A stretch of DNA of 64,000 nt from Salsuginibacillus halophilus (GTDB taxonomy: Bacteria > Bacillota > Bacilli > Bacillales > Marinococcaceae): contig NZ_PYAV01000004.1 of NCBI RefSeq assembly GCF_003014715.1, positions 1 to 64,000 on the forward strand. Direction: 5' to 3'. The notes below the pieces were generated by a model that searched no databases, was not told the DNA's origin, and saw only the letters and a program-made list of their open reading frames with translations. Within the stretch, counting starts at the first letter, position 1. Every line of letters starts with the position of its first letter. Both the position numbers and the translations under genes were made by a program. Shown here piece by piece: positions 34,763-45,200 of this stretch.

Positions 34763-36436
34763 ATGCTGGAGTGGATATTGGCCGGCGCGTGGGTGCTCGC
34801 GGCCTGGTTTTTTGAAGGGTTTTATTCAACAGACGTGTGGCTCCCGGCCGCTCCGTGGTGGTTCGGGCTCGTTCTGCTATTTCTCACCTATCATTTAATG
34901 AAAGGCCGTGTGCGCCAAATAGCGCCCGGCCTTGTTCTATTTGTCGTACCATCTGCGTACATGCTCACTTTGCTGAACGGGGTAGAGTCGGTCCACAGCA
35001 CCCTGACTTCAGCTATGACATGGACGATGACCGCTTCCGTTGTCCTCCTCTTCTGGCTCGGGACTTTGGATCGCCCGCCAAAACGGTACCTTCTTGCGAT
35101 ATTAGATACTGTAGCCGGCGTCATTCTAGCTTCTTCGGTCATTAGTGCGCTCATAAACGCTGAACATTGGTACGGCACAGTCACCGGAGAAGGTGCTTAC
35201 GCCGGCTTTCTAGGTTATCCGAATGCAGCGGCGACCGTATATCTCAGCTTGATTTTGTACTACAGCATCCGGGCAGGGCGCTTGGCTCCGCTGTTTCTCG
35301 CCTCAGCGGCGGCACTGCTTTCGATGACCGATTCGTTTGCAGCATTAGGCATCCTGTTAGTGGTGCTTGCTGTACTTATGATTCAGCACAAATCCACAGC
35401 CTTACAGCAGGCGGCGCAGCACAGCTTGCCGCTTACGCTGACCGCGCTCCTTGCAGGTCTGCTCCCGCCATTCGCCGCGTTTGTAACTACGTTGATGCTC
35501 GGCGTGCTGCACATCATATTCCCGCTGGCGGATCACTTTCTATTGTACCAGCGGCACGCTCGAACCCTCGGAATGAGCCTGTTACTTCTATTAAGTGCTG
35601 GCGGTGTGGCGGCGTTTGTCTCCGGGGCTGGTGCGACGATGGTAGACCGTGCGATTTACTGGCGCGACGCATTAACGGAGACAGCCGGCACCTTACCCCT
35701 CGGCCGCGGCGGCGATGCGTGGCAGACGATGATGTACCGGGCGCAGTCTTCGCCCTACATCAGCCACGAGCTCCACTCATCTTTGGTCACTTGGGCGATC
35801 GAGCTCGGCCTGCCGCTTGCTGCGCTGTTTACAGCTGGGATTGCGCTTATTATCCGTCGCATCCACACCTTTTGGGCGCTGCCGGCGCTTGGCATCCTGC
35901 TGCACAGCCTTGTCGATTTCACCCTCGCGTTTCCTCTGATTGTCGTGCTCACTGCCGTGTTTATGATGCTCGCTGCCTACGACCTTAAGGCGGAAAGCAG
36001 AGGAACGCCTGGGCCGGTTATCGGTGGCGTCGCAGCCGCGCTTATGATGCTGACAGCAGGGTTTGGCACTTATCAGCTGCAGCAGGCTGAACAACATATG
36101 CCGGCGCAGCCGGAAGCGGCATTAGAAGCTTACCCATGGCACACGGGAGCGCTGCTTACACAGCAAAACTACGAACGTCTGCTGGAGGTCATTCCTTATC
36201 ATGCGGCTGCCCGTTTTCAGCTCGGGGTAGAAAAGATCGAAGCTGGTGATGAAGAAACTGGAGAGGCTCATATTCGCCAAGCGATAACCCAAGATCCATT
36301 TGACCGGGCAAAGTATGAAGTGTGGGGCGAGCTAATCAATCGTGATGAAGCGCACGCACGCTACGAAAAACAACTTGACGCCTGGAAAGCCGAACCTGTA
36401 CAGCTAAATGACCAACGTGGTTTTGTCGAGGATTAA
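34763..36436 (+). CDS. O-antigen ligase/polymerase-like membrane protein with C-terminal TPR-like region
   Basis: The 557-aa product starts at ATG 34763, after AAAGGAGAAAC. About ten to twelve hydrophobic spans cover residues 1-440 (WFGLVLLFLTYHLM, ILLVVLAVLMI). GFLGYPNAAATVYL matches the G-x-N-P-N-like loop of O-antigen ligase family proteins. A periplasm-side equivalent loop before the last spans has GRGGDAWQTMMYRAQ and HELHSSLVTWAIELGLPLA, corresponding to the conserved H and E loop. The C-terminal 110 residues are TPR-like (AARFQLGVEKIEAGDEETG, IRQAITQDPFDRAKYEVWG). Such proteins polymerise or transfer glycans to carriers or proteins, so it may glycosylate surface proteins in this island. 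The specific substrate is unknown. Confidence 0.85.
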   Translation: MLEWILAGAWVLAAWFFEGFYSTDVWLPAAPWWFGLVLLFLTYHLMKGRVRQIAPGLVLFVVPSAYMLTLLNGVESVHSTLTSAMTWTMTASVVLLFWLGTLDRPPKRYLLAILDTVAGVILASSVISALINAEHWYGTVTGEGAYAGFLGYPNAAATVYLSLILYYSIRAGRLAPLFLASAAALLSMTDSFAALGILLVVLAVLMIQHKSTALQQAAQHSLPLTLTALLAGLLPPFAAFVTTLMLGVLHIIFPLADHFLLYQRHARTLGMSLLLLLSAGGVAAFVSGAGATMVDRAIYWRDALTETAGTLPLGRGGDAWQTMMYRAQSSPYISHELHSSLVTWAIELGLPLAALFTAGIALIIRRIHTFWALPALGILLHSLVDFTLAFPLIVVLTAVFMMLAAYDLKAESRGTPGPVIGGVAAALMMLTAGFGTYQLQQAEQHMPAQPEAALEAYPWHTGALLTQQNYERLLEVIPYHAAARFQLGVEKIEAGDEETGEAHIRQAITQDPFDRAKYEVWGELINRDEAHARYEKQLDAWKAEPVQLNDQRGFVED

Positions 36437-36543
36437 TTACCCAGTTAGGATCCTGAAATTTCAATAATTTGAACAAAAAGTATATACACAAAGACGTGTG
36501 CCCTTTATACTAGAAACATTCAAAAAGAAAAGGTGTGTTACAT

Positions 36544-38097
36544 GTGAAAGAGAAGATGCACATGCTGCTAAGTGCCCTTATCATTAGCTCATTAGCTATG
36601 CCGTCAGGCGCTGGGGCAGCGGAAAACGATCATGCTTATGAAAAACTATGGGAAGTGCCAATTGAGGATGAAAGAGCCCCGTTGATTGAACCGGAGATGA
36701 AAGGTGATGAATTAATCTTTGGTACATATGAACTTGTCGATGGAGTATATGATGCTGATGTTATGACGATTGATCCAGGAACAGGAAATATTAATGAGCG
36801 CAATTCGATTGAAGGAATGGATGAAAGTATTGATGTGAATTACCACCCTAAGGAATCGGTATTATCGTCACAGCCAAGGAATCAAAGAGGTGATCTGCAA
36901 GTTCATGAAATGGATGGCTCACATGCATTCACGGTAGAAGGTGCGAACCGTATTACTAATGCATATGTGACAAGCGATCATGTCGTGCGGGATGGCGATG
37001 ATCGGGTAGAGTTGGTTCATCGTAATGGTGAAACAGAAACTTTACTAGAAGATGAGCGAGCTTCGGTAGTGAAGCCAGGTGTAGCAAATAAGCCTATGTT
37101 AATTAATAGTGCGAACTACTTAACATTAATGTATCCAGATGGAGACATCCTTTGGCAGACGGAGATCAACCCAGTGACTTCCAGCTTTATCTTAGAGGCG
37201 AATAGTGAAGGTTATTACGTTCATACCCAAGGCGAGGTTTGGTTCATTAGTTATGAAGGTGAAAAAGAAGTTGTGTTAAATAAAGCAGAAGACCTCGAGC
37301 GAGGTTTGGCATCAATTAACGAACAAGAAACCTATGCTTTTGAAGTACCAATGGTCTATGAATCTGAAATGAATTCAGAATTAAATGTCTATGATCTATC
37401 AACAGGAGAGCAGCAAACCTTTTCTGTAGATTTGCCAAGCACCTCATCTACAGCCTATGCGTTGAACACGATTGTTGATGAAACCATTTATAATAGTGGT
37501 GTAGGTGGTGAAATCGCAGCGGTTAATATGCAGGGGGTAGAGCAGTGGCGTGTAAGGAGTGAAAGCTCTTCGAAGTTTCAGTCTTGGAGTGGAACTTTAT
37601 TTAATAATGAATATATTATCAATCATGAGAGACTGGGTGCGACGGTCGAAATGTATAACTTAGATGGTGAAAAGGTGTTTCAGTATGAGTCTGAGGGAGA
37701 AAATCAGTTATTCATCGTTTCTCCTTTAGACGAATTGGACCGTTTTGTCGCAGCAACTGAAGATTCATTAAAGATGTTTGCGCCGGCTGGCACAACGGTA
37801 CCTGACGCTGACCTGCCAGAAGTAATAAAAAACCACAACTGGTCGATTACTTTAAGCGCAGCAGCTGATGAGGCATCTGTTACAGAAGAAAATGTCTTTA
37901 TTAAAGACGAGGCGGAAAATAAGGTGGATGCAGATGTTACGTTGAATGAATCCGGTGATGAGATCGAGGCAGCAGCCCCGGCAGGCGGGTATGACACAGA
38001 TGAAGTGTACACACTGCACATTACAGAAGGCGTAACTTCTAAAGATGGAACCCCCTTGCAGGATGACACGGTGCACCCATTCCAGATTACGGAATAA
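36544..38097 (+). CDS. Secreted quinoprotein-like beta-propeller with C-terminal SbsA-type Ig domain
   Basis: The product is 517 aa from GTG 36544, eight bases after AAAAGGTG; GTG 36535 overlaps that site. The signal peptide is HMLLSALIISSLAMPSGAGA. The propeller repeats span about 25-410 (VMTIDPGTGNINERN, MYPDGDILWQTEI, MYNLDGEKVFQYES). The C-terminal Ig domain runs from KNHNWSITLSAAADEA to VHPFQITE. Of the propeller genes, this is the closest to the decayed copy at 34324 (shared KMFAPxG). It follows the ligase-like gene on the same strand after about 107 bp. It is a cell-surface protein of unknown ligand. Confidence 0.75.
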   Translation: MKEKMHMLLSALIISSLAMPSGAGAAENDHAYEKLWEVPIEDERAPLIEPEMKGDELIFGTYELVDGVYDADVMTIDPGTGNINERNSIEGMDESIDVNYHPKESVLSSQPRNQRGDLQVHEMDGSHAFTVEGANRITNAYVTSDHVVRDGDDRVELVHRNGETETLLEDERASVVKPGVANKPMLINSANYLTLMYPDGDILWQTEINPVTSSFILEANSEGYYVHTQGEVWFISYEGEKEVVLNKAEDLERGLASINEQETYAFEVPMVYESEMNSELNVYDLSTGEQQTFSVDLPSTSSTAYALNTIVDETIYNSGVGGEIAAVNMQGVEQWRVRSESSSKFQSWSGTLFNNEYIINHERLGATVEMYNLDGEKVFQYESEGENQLFIVSPLDELDRFVAATEDSLKMFAPAGTTVPDADLPEVIKNHNWSITLSAAADEASVTEENVFIKDEAENKVDADVTLNESGDEIEAAAPAGGYDTDEVYTLHITEGVTSKDGTPLQDDTVHPFQITE

Positions 38098-38208
38098 CTA
38101 TACGTGAAAAAGTAGTTATTGTGCAGCGTTTTTGTTCGTAGGTGATATTTCAAGAAGTTTCAGGTGGTGCGTAGGCTATGAATATAGCACTCAAAGAAAG
38201 GGTTCAAT

Positions 38209-38297
38209 TAAAAGACGATGAATAAGTAGCATATATTTTTGCATCCCCCTCACGGCAGCGCTGCTGTGAGGGGGATTTTTTAATAGGGGGCTGACCC
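38209..38297 (+). repeat. Duplicated lipoprotein tail, terminator and REP-like core
   Basis: AAGACGATGAATAA, then TAGCATATATTTTTGCATCC, then the CCCCCTCACGGC hairpin and six T repeat 26221-26292 almost exactly. They include the last codons (D-D-E-stop) of the 25729 lipoprotein, though no such gene precedes them here. A variant palindrome GGGGGCTGACCCC follows at 38285-38297, as GGGGTCAGACCCC does at 26296. Confidence 0.8.
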
Positions 38298-38318
38298 CTG
38301 TCAACAATCGAGGTAGCT

Positions 38319-38584
38319 GAACGCCCGATCGAAGAGAGCGAACGCCCAATCGAAGAGGTCGAACACCCAATCGAAGGATGTGAACGCCCAATCGAAGGAT
38401 GTGAACGCCCAATCGAAGGATGTGAACGCCCAATCGAAGGATGTGAACGCCCAATCGAAAGATGTGAACGCCCAATCGGAGAGGGCGAACGCCCAATCGA
38501 AGAGGTCGAACGCCCAATCGAAGGGAGCGAACGCCCAATCGAGGGTTGCGAACGCCCAATCGAAGAGAGCGAACACCCAATCGC
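38319..38584 (-). repeat. Class B 21-bp array (about 13 units)
   Basis: Units start every 21 bp from 38319 to 38571. Each begins GAACGCCCAATCGA (two have GAACACCC) and has a 7-bp variable tail such as AGGATGT, AGAGAGC or AGAGGTC. Four adjacent units around 38361-38444 are almost identical. Read on the minus strand, the head becomes GTTCGCTTC-like. The array lies between two convergent genes and their terminators. Confidence 0.9.
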
Positions 38585-38588
38585 CGGC

Positions 38589-38625
38589 AAAAAGCCGCGG
38601 TGCATCTCACGCACCGCGGCTTTTG
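38589..38625. terminator. Bidirectional terminator after class B array
   Basis: The arms AAAAGCCGCGGTGC and GCACCGCGGCTTTT flank ATCTCAC. It mainly serves the minus-strand VWA gene. Confidence 0.85.
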
Positions 38626-38632
38626 TCATCAT

Positions 38633-41485
38633 TTAAAAATCAATCTGCAGATGTTCCGGCGGGAATTCGTTTAACAGCCGCTGGAAGTCGCCAGGGTTGT
38701 TTAATAAGCCGTCTAACGTGTATTGGGCGTTGAACCCGCTTTGCGGACTGCTGACGTTGATGCCATACATCGTCTGGATCCGGTCGATCTCATCGCCGGC
38801 GGCATTTGTCGCCACAAACTCAAGCGAGTCGCCAAACGTTAGCGTCGTACTGCCCCGGGCAATTTGAAACGTCCCGCTGCTTGTCTCATGCAGTTGAAAC
38901 GCGTCTTCACCGTTTGCGACGACCATCAGCTCATTCACATTGCCTGCCGTCTGCACTTCGCCGAGCCGGTTTGGAAACATAATATTATGTCCGCTGAAAT
39001 TGACCGCGTTAATAAAGCCGCCCGGTGTGATCACATCCACATCGTTTAAGCTGTAAAGCGATGTCACGGCATTAAACAAATCCGCATCTTCCATCAAGTC
39101 CGCAAGCGTATCCACCCGGCTTTGAAAGTCGGTTTCATCTTCAACGGTCACTTCGACAGCTGCCGTATAGCCGCCGTCTTCTGTTTCGGCCTGAACCGTA
39201 GCTGTCCCGTTACTTTGCGGGGTGATGCGGCCGTTGCTGTTCACGTTGGCCACGTTCGTGTTGCTTGATGTCCAAGTAATGTCTTGATTCAAGGCTGAAC
39301 TTGGTGAAACTGTCGCATTCACGGTTTCACTTGTCGGCTGCAGCCCGCCGCCGCTTGGGCGGATAAAATGCACGTGGTCCCGGTCAAGCGACAAGCTGTC
39401 GACCGTATCCTCATCCGTTTCTAAGCGTACGTCAAACGTATATTCGTTGACTTCATCGCCGCTTGCCGACACAATTTCCACCGCCAGTTCGGCTGTATCA
39501 TTGCCATCGAGCCGGTCGCCGGCGATGTTCACTTCCGCGTTGGCGTCATCTGGTGTGACATCCACATCGAGCTCTTGAATATTGCTATGGTTGTTCTGCG
39601 GTACAACAACATTGCTGTAATGAAGCGTACTGGCGTCTAAGCTCCCTGGGGTCACACCGTTGATCGTAATGTCACCAAGATCCGCATTATCGGACTTCTC
39701 ATTTTCAAGCAGCACCTGCCAGCCGAAATCGACGGCGCCGTTGATCGCGTAATCGTGGAGCGACCCTTCCACTTCCAGCGTTTCAAATGAAGAATTACTT
39801 CCTTCAATGAGTGCGCCTTGCGCCCCTGCGCCGGTTAAAATGGTCCGGTGGTTTTCTTCAGCGGCGAAGTTGTAGCTGCTGAAACTTTCATTATAATCAA
39901 GCGCCCGGTCGCTCATGTTCGCATCGGCTTCGTCATCCCCGAGGGCGTAAAAATTGCCGTCAACGACGAGGAATCCGTCGGTTAAATGGCCTTCATCCGG
40001 CATCGGCTCTCCGATATGGTCATAATCGCGGGTGCCGTGGCTGCGTTCGCTTTCTGTCGTAAAATCGCCGTGCACCCGGACGACATCGCCTTGCAGTGAC
40101 GCATCAAACGTGAGCTCATCGTATGCTGAATCCCACGTATCAAAGCCGCCGTAGCCGTTCGTCATCGTGAGCCAGCCGTCGTTGATTAAGTAGTTGCCGT
40201 TAATTTCCACAAAGCCGTCATTCACATCGAGCTGCCCGCTTTCCTGGGTGAGTACGTTCTGCCCGAGCGCTCCGTCGACGATCAATTCACCGCCGGCAAC
40301 ATCAATGTTTCGCACGCTTGCTTCGCCGTGCAGCGGCCCGCCTTCCATCGTTAAGCCGTCCTGGGCATGGAGGAGTCCGCCGCCAAGGTTAATGGCACCT
40401 TCCTGCACGAAGCTGCCGTCATCGTGCACCACCGTGCCGCCGGCCATGTTGAGCTCACCCTGCTGGGTAAAGTCGCCGTTTACATTCAGTGTCTCACCTG
40501 CAAGGTTAAGCACGCCCTGCCAGCCTTGATGCAGCTCATCGTTGACGTTGATTGTCGTGTCACCGTTAACATCAAGGGTGCCGTGCTGTTCGAGCGTGTC
40601 GGTTTCCAGCCGGCTGTCATTCAGGTTCAACGTCGCCCGGCGGAACTGCTCCACCCGGTCTGCTTCAATGGAGCCGTGATCCACCCGTACGTGCGCGCAG
40701 TCGTGCAGCACTAAGTCGCCGCCGATTTCTGCATCATAACCGTTTAAATCCCAGCGGACATCGCTTGAAATGACTAAGTCGCCGCTCGTTTCATAATCAT
40801 CCTGAAGCCGCCAGTCATCATGGGTCTGCGGCGCGCGGTGACCTTCGATATATTCCCGAAGTTCCTCGTACGCATTTTCAAGCGAAGTGGCGTTTTCGCC
40901 GCTGAAATATTCGCCGCCGGAAGCATCCGTCAGCGCACGCAGCATGTCATCATCGCTGTCTGCTTCGGTCACTAAGTTGATCGTATAAATGGTAACGCCG
41001 GCACGGGCAGCTTCTGCGGCTGTGTCGATCGTGCGCGACTGATCAACGGTACGGCCGTCGTTTAAGATAACCATTACGTCTTCATTTGCACTCGTATCAT
41101 CAAAGGCATCCATCGCTTCATCGAGCCCGGTATACATATAAGCGCCGCCTTCGGGCATATCAATTTCGCCGAGTGCATCGATCAAGTTGTATGTATTATC
41201 CGTTAAATCCTGCACGAGCGCAGCTTCATTCGAGAAGCCGACAACGCCGCCGCGGTCATGCTCGGTAAACGTATCCTCTATAAAACCCTGCGTGCCGGAC
41301 ACGCGTGAATTCGTCGTGTCATTCCAGTCCATACTGCCGGAATCATCGACGACAAACATAAAGTCAACGCCCCGGTCGGTGCCGCACACCCGTTCATCAG
41401 CAGCTGCGGATTCAGGTGCACCGGCAAACAGCGAGCCACCGGCGATCACTGCACTTAACGCAGCCGGTATCCATGATTGTTTCAT
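38633..41485 (-). CDS. Secreted von Willebrand A protein with beta-solenoid-like repeats and Big_2-type domain
   Basis: The 950-aa product starts at ATG 41485, after AAAGGGG. The signal peptide ends AGAPESAAA. The VWA domain (about 35-215) has an intact MIDAS, DDSGSMDWND, plus GGAYMYTGLDEAMDAF and VILNDGRT. Residues about 225-640 are repeated short Gly/Asn-rich beta units (LDVNGDTTINVNDELHQG, LNVNGDFTQQGELNMAGG), resembling a polymer-forming or right-handed beta-solenoid scaffold. About 690-785 is a Big_2-like Ig domain (SPSSALNQDITWTSSNTNV). The last 150 residues are unrecognised. VWA domains bind protein partners through metal. No sortase, SLH or SbsA-type domain is visible. It is probably an extracellular adhesive or scaffold protein. 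Confidence 0.85.
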   Translation of the reverse strand: MKQSWIPAALSAVIAGGSLFAGAPESAAADERVCGTDRGVDFMFVVDDSGSMDWNDTTNSRVSGTQGFIEDTFTEHDRGGVVGFSNEAALVQDLTDNTYNLIDALGEIDMPEGGAYMYTGLDEAMDAFDDTSANEDVMVILNDGRTVDQSRTIDTAAEAARAGVTIYTINLVTEADSDDDMLRALTDASGGEYFSGENATSLENAYEELREYIEGHRAPQTHDDWRLQDDYETSGDLVISSDVRWDLNGYDAEIGGDLVLHDCAHVRVDHGSIEADRVEQFRRATLNLNDSRLETDTLEQHGTLDVNGDTTINVNDELHQGWQGVLNLAGETLNVNGDFTQQGELNMAGGTVVHDDGSFVQEGAINLGGGLLHAQDGLTMEGGPLHGEASVRNIDVAGGELIVDGALGQNVLTQESGQLDVNDGFVEINGNYLINDGWLTMTNGYGGFDTWDSAYDELTFDASLQGDVVRVHGDFTTESERSHGTRDYDHIGEPMPDEGHLTDGFLVVDGNFYALGDDEADANMSDRALDYNESFSSYNFAAEENHRTILTGAGAQGALIEGSNSSFETLEVEGSLHDYAINGAVDFGWQVLLENEKSDNADLGDITINGVTPGSLDASTLHYSNVVVPQNNHSNIQELDVDVTPDDANAEVNIAGDRLDGNDTAELAVEIVSASGDEVNEYTFDVRLETDEDTVDSLSLDRDHVHFIRPSGGGLQPTSETVNATVSPSSALNQDITWTSSNTNVANVNSNGRITPQSNGTATVQAETEDGGYTAAVEVTVEDETDFQSRVDTLADLMEDADLFNAVTSLYSLNDVDVITPGGFINAVNFSGHNIMFPNRLGEVQTAGNVNELMVVANGEDAFQLHETSSGTFQIARGSTTLTFGDSLEFVATNAAGDEIDRIQTMYGINVSSPQSGFNAQYTLDGLLNNPGDFQRLLNEFPPEHLQIDF

Positions 41486-41594
41486 ACACTTTAACCCCTT
41501 TAATGATTATTTTTTTCACAACTTGCGGAAACATTTGCCTGTATCCTTAAAACTTTCAGCGTCTCGCACCGATACAAAGAGTAGGTGATGCGCT

Positions 41595-42212
41595 ATGACA
41601 AAAAAACGTTGGACGGCTTATACGACAGCCGCCGTCTTGTTTGCTGCAATCTCAGCAGCAGGCTACAGCTTAGAAAGTGAAACCGTAACCCATGACCCGG
41701 AAAAAACGTGGACGATTACATTCTCAACGCCCGTTAATGACAGCGAGTTAACCGACAGCGATGTGTTCATTGAAAGTGATGACGGTGCCGTGCCGGTTGA
41801 AGTAGCTGCAGCCGCTGATGAGCGCGAGCTGCTCGTCACACCAGAGACGCCGTATGAAGCAGGTGTTACATACGAACTTCACGTCACTGACAATGTAACC
41901 TCGGCTGAAGGCACGCCCCTTGCTGAAGGCGCGGTCAAGCCGTTTGTATACGAAGCCGCTGATGTGATTCAAAACATCGATGTAGCGCACTCGCCACTTG
42001 CGCCTGAAGTGACAGTGAATGCAGCTGAAGACGCAATCAGTGCGCAACTTGAGCACGCCGGTGATACATACGACATGCATCCGGCCGGCGGCGGTACATT
42101 CAGCCAGGCGGTGGTCGCTTTAGAACCTGGAGATGACGTTAAGATTCGTGTATATGCCCGGGACGAACGGCTGCTTGAAGAAACAACCTGGACAATCCCG
42201 GAAGACGAGTAA
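41595..42212 (+). CDS. Short secreted protein with SbsA-type Ig domain
   Basis: The 205-aa product starts at ATG 41595, with GTAGGTGATG upstream. The signal segment (RWTAYTTAAVLFAAISAAG) is followed by the island's Ig domain (about 27-118), from EKTWTITFSTPVNDSEL through LHVTDNVTSAEGTPL to AVKPFVYE. The last 80 residues form another small beta domain (APEVTVNAAEDAISAQLEH). Only 12 bp separate it from the 1297-aa gene, so the two form an operon. It could be a minimal adaptor built around the Ig domain. The divergent VWA gene starts about 110 bp away. Confidence 0.75.
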   Translation: MTKKRWTAYTTAAVLFAAISAAGYSLESETVTHDPEKTWTITFSTPVNDSELTDSDVFIESDDGAVPVEVAAAADERELLVTPETPYEAGVTYELHVTDNVTSAEGTPLAEGAVKPFVYEAADVIQNIDVAHSPLAPEVTVNAAEDAISAQLEHAGDTYDMHPAGGGTFSQAVVALEPGDDVKIRVYARDERLLEETTWTIPEDE

Positions 42213-42224
42213 GGAGGAAAACAT

Positions 42225-45200
42225 ATGCCCCGATGGATGGCACTACTTATTATATCGTTCAGTTTCGCAATAACTTTTGCCCCAATTTCAGTTTTTAGTG
42301 AAAATGGCAACGGCAGTAACGGTGACAACGGTGATGAAGTTGAACTAGAAGTGGATGAGAAGGATACGTTTCAAGTAACTTTTCAGGATGACGAAGGGTT
42401 GAATTGTGATGAAATTAATATTTACAAAGGAGACGAAGCGGAAGGAGACCCGCTCGAACTTGGTCCAGTAGACAATGGTAGCTGCACGTTTCAAGGTTTA
42501 GCACCGGGGGAGTACACGGCTGAATACATCAGCAGTGACAACGGTGAAGAAGAAACCGATGACACAACATTTGAGATTGAGAATCCTGTGTTGGACCTCG
42601 AAGTAAATGAAGAACATAGTGGCGAGGGCAATGATGAAGGTGAAATAACCGTCTCGCTTGAAGGGGATAATGACAACGAAGATTTCACCGACGGCGCTGA
42701 CATTGTGCTTTACCGGAGTCAAACGTCAGACGGGGAGCGCGAAGTACAAGAAAGTCAAACGATCGATGAAGATGAAGATGTAGATGAAATCACCTTTGAC
42801 GACTTAGGTGCCGGCCATTACACCGCTGTCAAAGAGCTTCATGACGTGGAAAGCGAACCGTCTGACGAAGAGGTTGTTGAAGATGGTGAACAACCGGATT
42901 TCAGCATCACCGGCGATGATCCGCTTGAGGTGGTCGCCGGCAGCTGGAGTACAGATGAATTAAATGACGGGGTGGAGCTTGAATACAACATTGAAGACCC
43001 TGTCACAAACTTTAGTGAGCTTGACGGTGAATTGGATTACCGCACGTGGGACGGAGGAAAAATTGAGGTTGAAGATAATGGTGATACGTGGTCAAGCGAT
43101 AACGGACTTAACGACCTTGAAACCCGCGCTGGTAAATACACTGTCACTTATTACGTAAAAGAAAACGGTGATAACGACTATGAAGAACTTGGCGAGCGCG
43201 AGCTAACGGTCGCACCGCCGGCACCGTCGATTGTAAATGAATATGACACGTGGGAAGCCGCCGATGAGCTAGGTAAAGACGGGCAGGAGCGCTTTGATTA
43301 CGAATATGGTGCACTCCACATCGACCGTGGTGATCTGGAGAATGAATTAGATGTGGATGATTTAACGATCACTTACAGCGGAGGTACAGTGAATAACTTT
43401 GAAAATCGCGAGGATGGACAGCTGCTCCTCTATGACCTTCCGCTCGGAGATGGTTACACGATCACCCAGACGGTCAATAACGTGACAAGTGCTGCTTCTG
43501 CGCCGGCCGTCAGTCTTGAAGACACGACCTGGCCTTATTTCCAGTTTGATGGTGACGGAGTGTACGGTGAGGAAGGCGATAATGACACGGATGATGAGGA
43601 ATTAGATGAATTCCTAGAAATCGTCGAAGGTGACAACTTAACGGATGCAGATATTCGTGCGGATATAACAGCACGCGATAACGTAGACGGCAGCTTAACC
43701 GGTGCGATTGAATACGACCGGAGCGACGTTGACACCGACAGTGCCGGCTTGTACACGCTCACGTATGCGGTGGCAGATAGTGCAGGAAACGAGCAGACCC
43801 TTCGCCGCGATGTACACGTCCGGCCGCCGGCGCCGCGTGCGATCGGGAGCCCGGCAGAGATTGGTACAGTCGACGCCGTTGAAGGTATGCCGGGACTTGA
43901 AGTGCACTTGTTTGAACAGGGTATTGATGATGCTCAAGAAGAAGAAACATTTCCAGATAACGAAGACACGTTCACTTTCCTGCCGCTTGATGATGAAGGC
44001 GAGCGCGATCGTCTGGAGCCCGGGGTGTATTTCGTCCGTCAAGTGTTAGAGGATGGCGGGGAAACCCTCGAAAGCCCCCGCTCCAATTTAGTTGAAGTGG
44101 AGGAAACCGAGTCCCCGGTCATTGAGCTCGAAGGGGATGCGAATGTGGAAGTGACTTTTTCTGATGAAGATCCGTACAAATACGACGATCCCGGCGCAGT
44201 CGCTACAGACTACTTGTACGGCGATTTGCGAGAGCTGCTGCATGATGACAGTGACGAAGATTCTTCGGTGGAATTGACGCTTGAATCATCCATCGGAGAT
44301 GAAGTAACGCAAAGTAATGATGACAGTAGTGATAAATACTTTGAAGATGTATTTGGTTTCTCAGAAGGTAATGACGAAACGGAAGATGAAAAACTCGAAC
44401 TCCCGGCGCCGGGGGCGTACTCGATCACGTATAACGCTTCGGTCAGAAGCGGCAATGACGCCACACCGGTCACGCGCAATATCGAGGCCCGGCCGCCGCA
44501 GCTTGAAGATGTTGAGGCCGGTGACGCAGGCGATGGTGAAATCGACGTAAACGATATCCACGTGTATGACGGATACACAACGACCGTACGTCTGCTCGAT
44601 AATCACGGCGAGCTCGTTGAGGAAGCAGATGTGAGCAATGGAAGCTCGGCTGATGAGGATCATACATTCACCGGCGTACCGGCGGCCGGCGGCTATCAAG
44701 TTGTGCAGGAAGTTAACGGACAGGAGAGTGCGCCATCGGAGGCAGTGGATGTCCGCCTCCGTGATAAGCCGCTCGAATTTACAAGCTTCCGCCTCATCAC
44801 AGAAGATGGCGTCAGCGTACCGGGCCAGCTCGACCATGATGAAGGTGACATTCATGCCGTCGTGCCAGCGGATACGTTCAGTACGAATCACGGTGATGAA
44901 GACTTTACCGTCGAATTCAGCACAAGCAGTAGAGTAGAGAACGTGGAGCAAGGAAATAATATAGAAAGTGGTGACGAAGTTTCCCTCGGGCGCAGTGGAG
45001 AAACCTTCACACTTGAAGACGCTGATGGTGATGACAAGACGTACACTTTAAATATTGAAGAAGCCGAGCATGCGGTTTCGCCCGGTTTCAGCGGCGCAGT
45101 CATCTCTGAAACTGACGCCGGGGACGGGGCCCTGTTTGATGGGACGAACGCCGGCTTTATGAGCGCTGCAGCAAACAGCGGCGCTGTGCACGCAACCGAA

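Noticed and set aside
35167-35988. Plus-strand ORF of 273 codons inside the ligase-like gene
   Set aside because: It is out of frame with a clear multi-span membrane protein, Cys/Arg/Ser-rich and without a start site.
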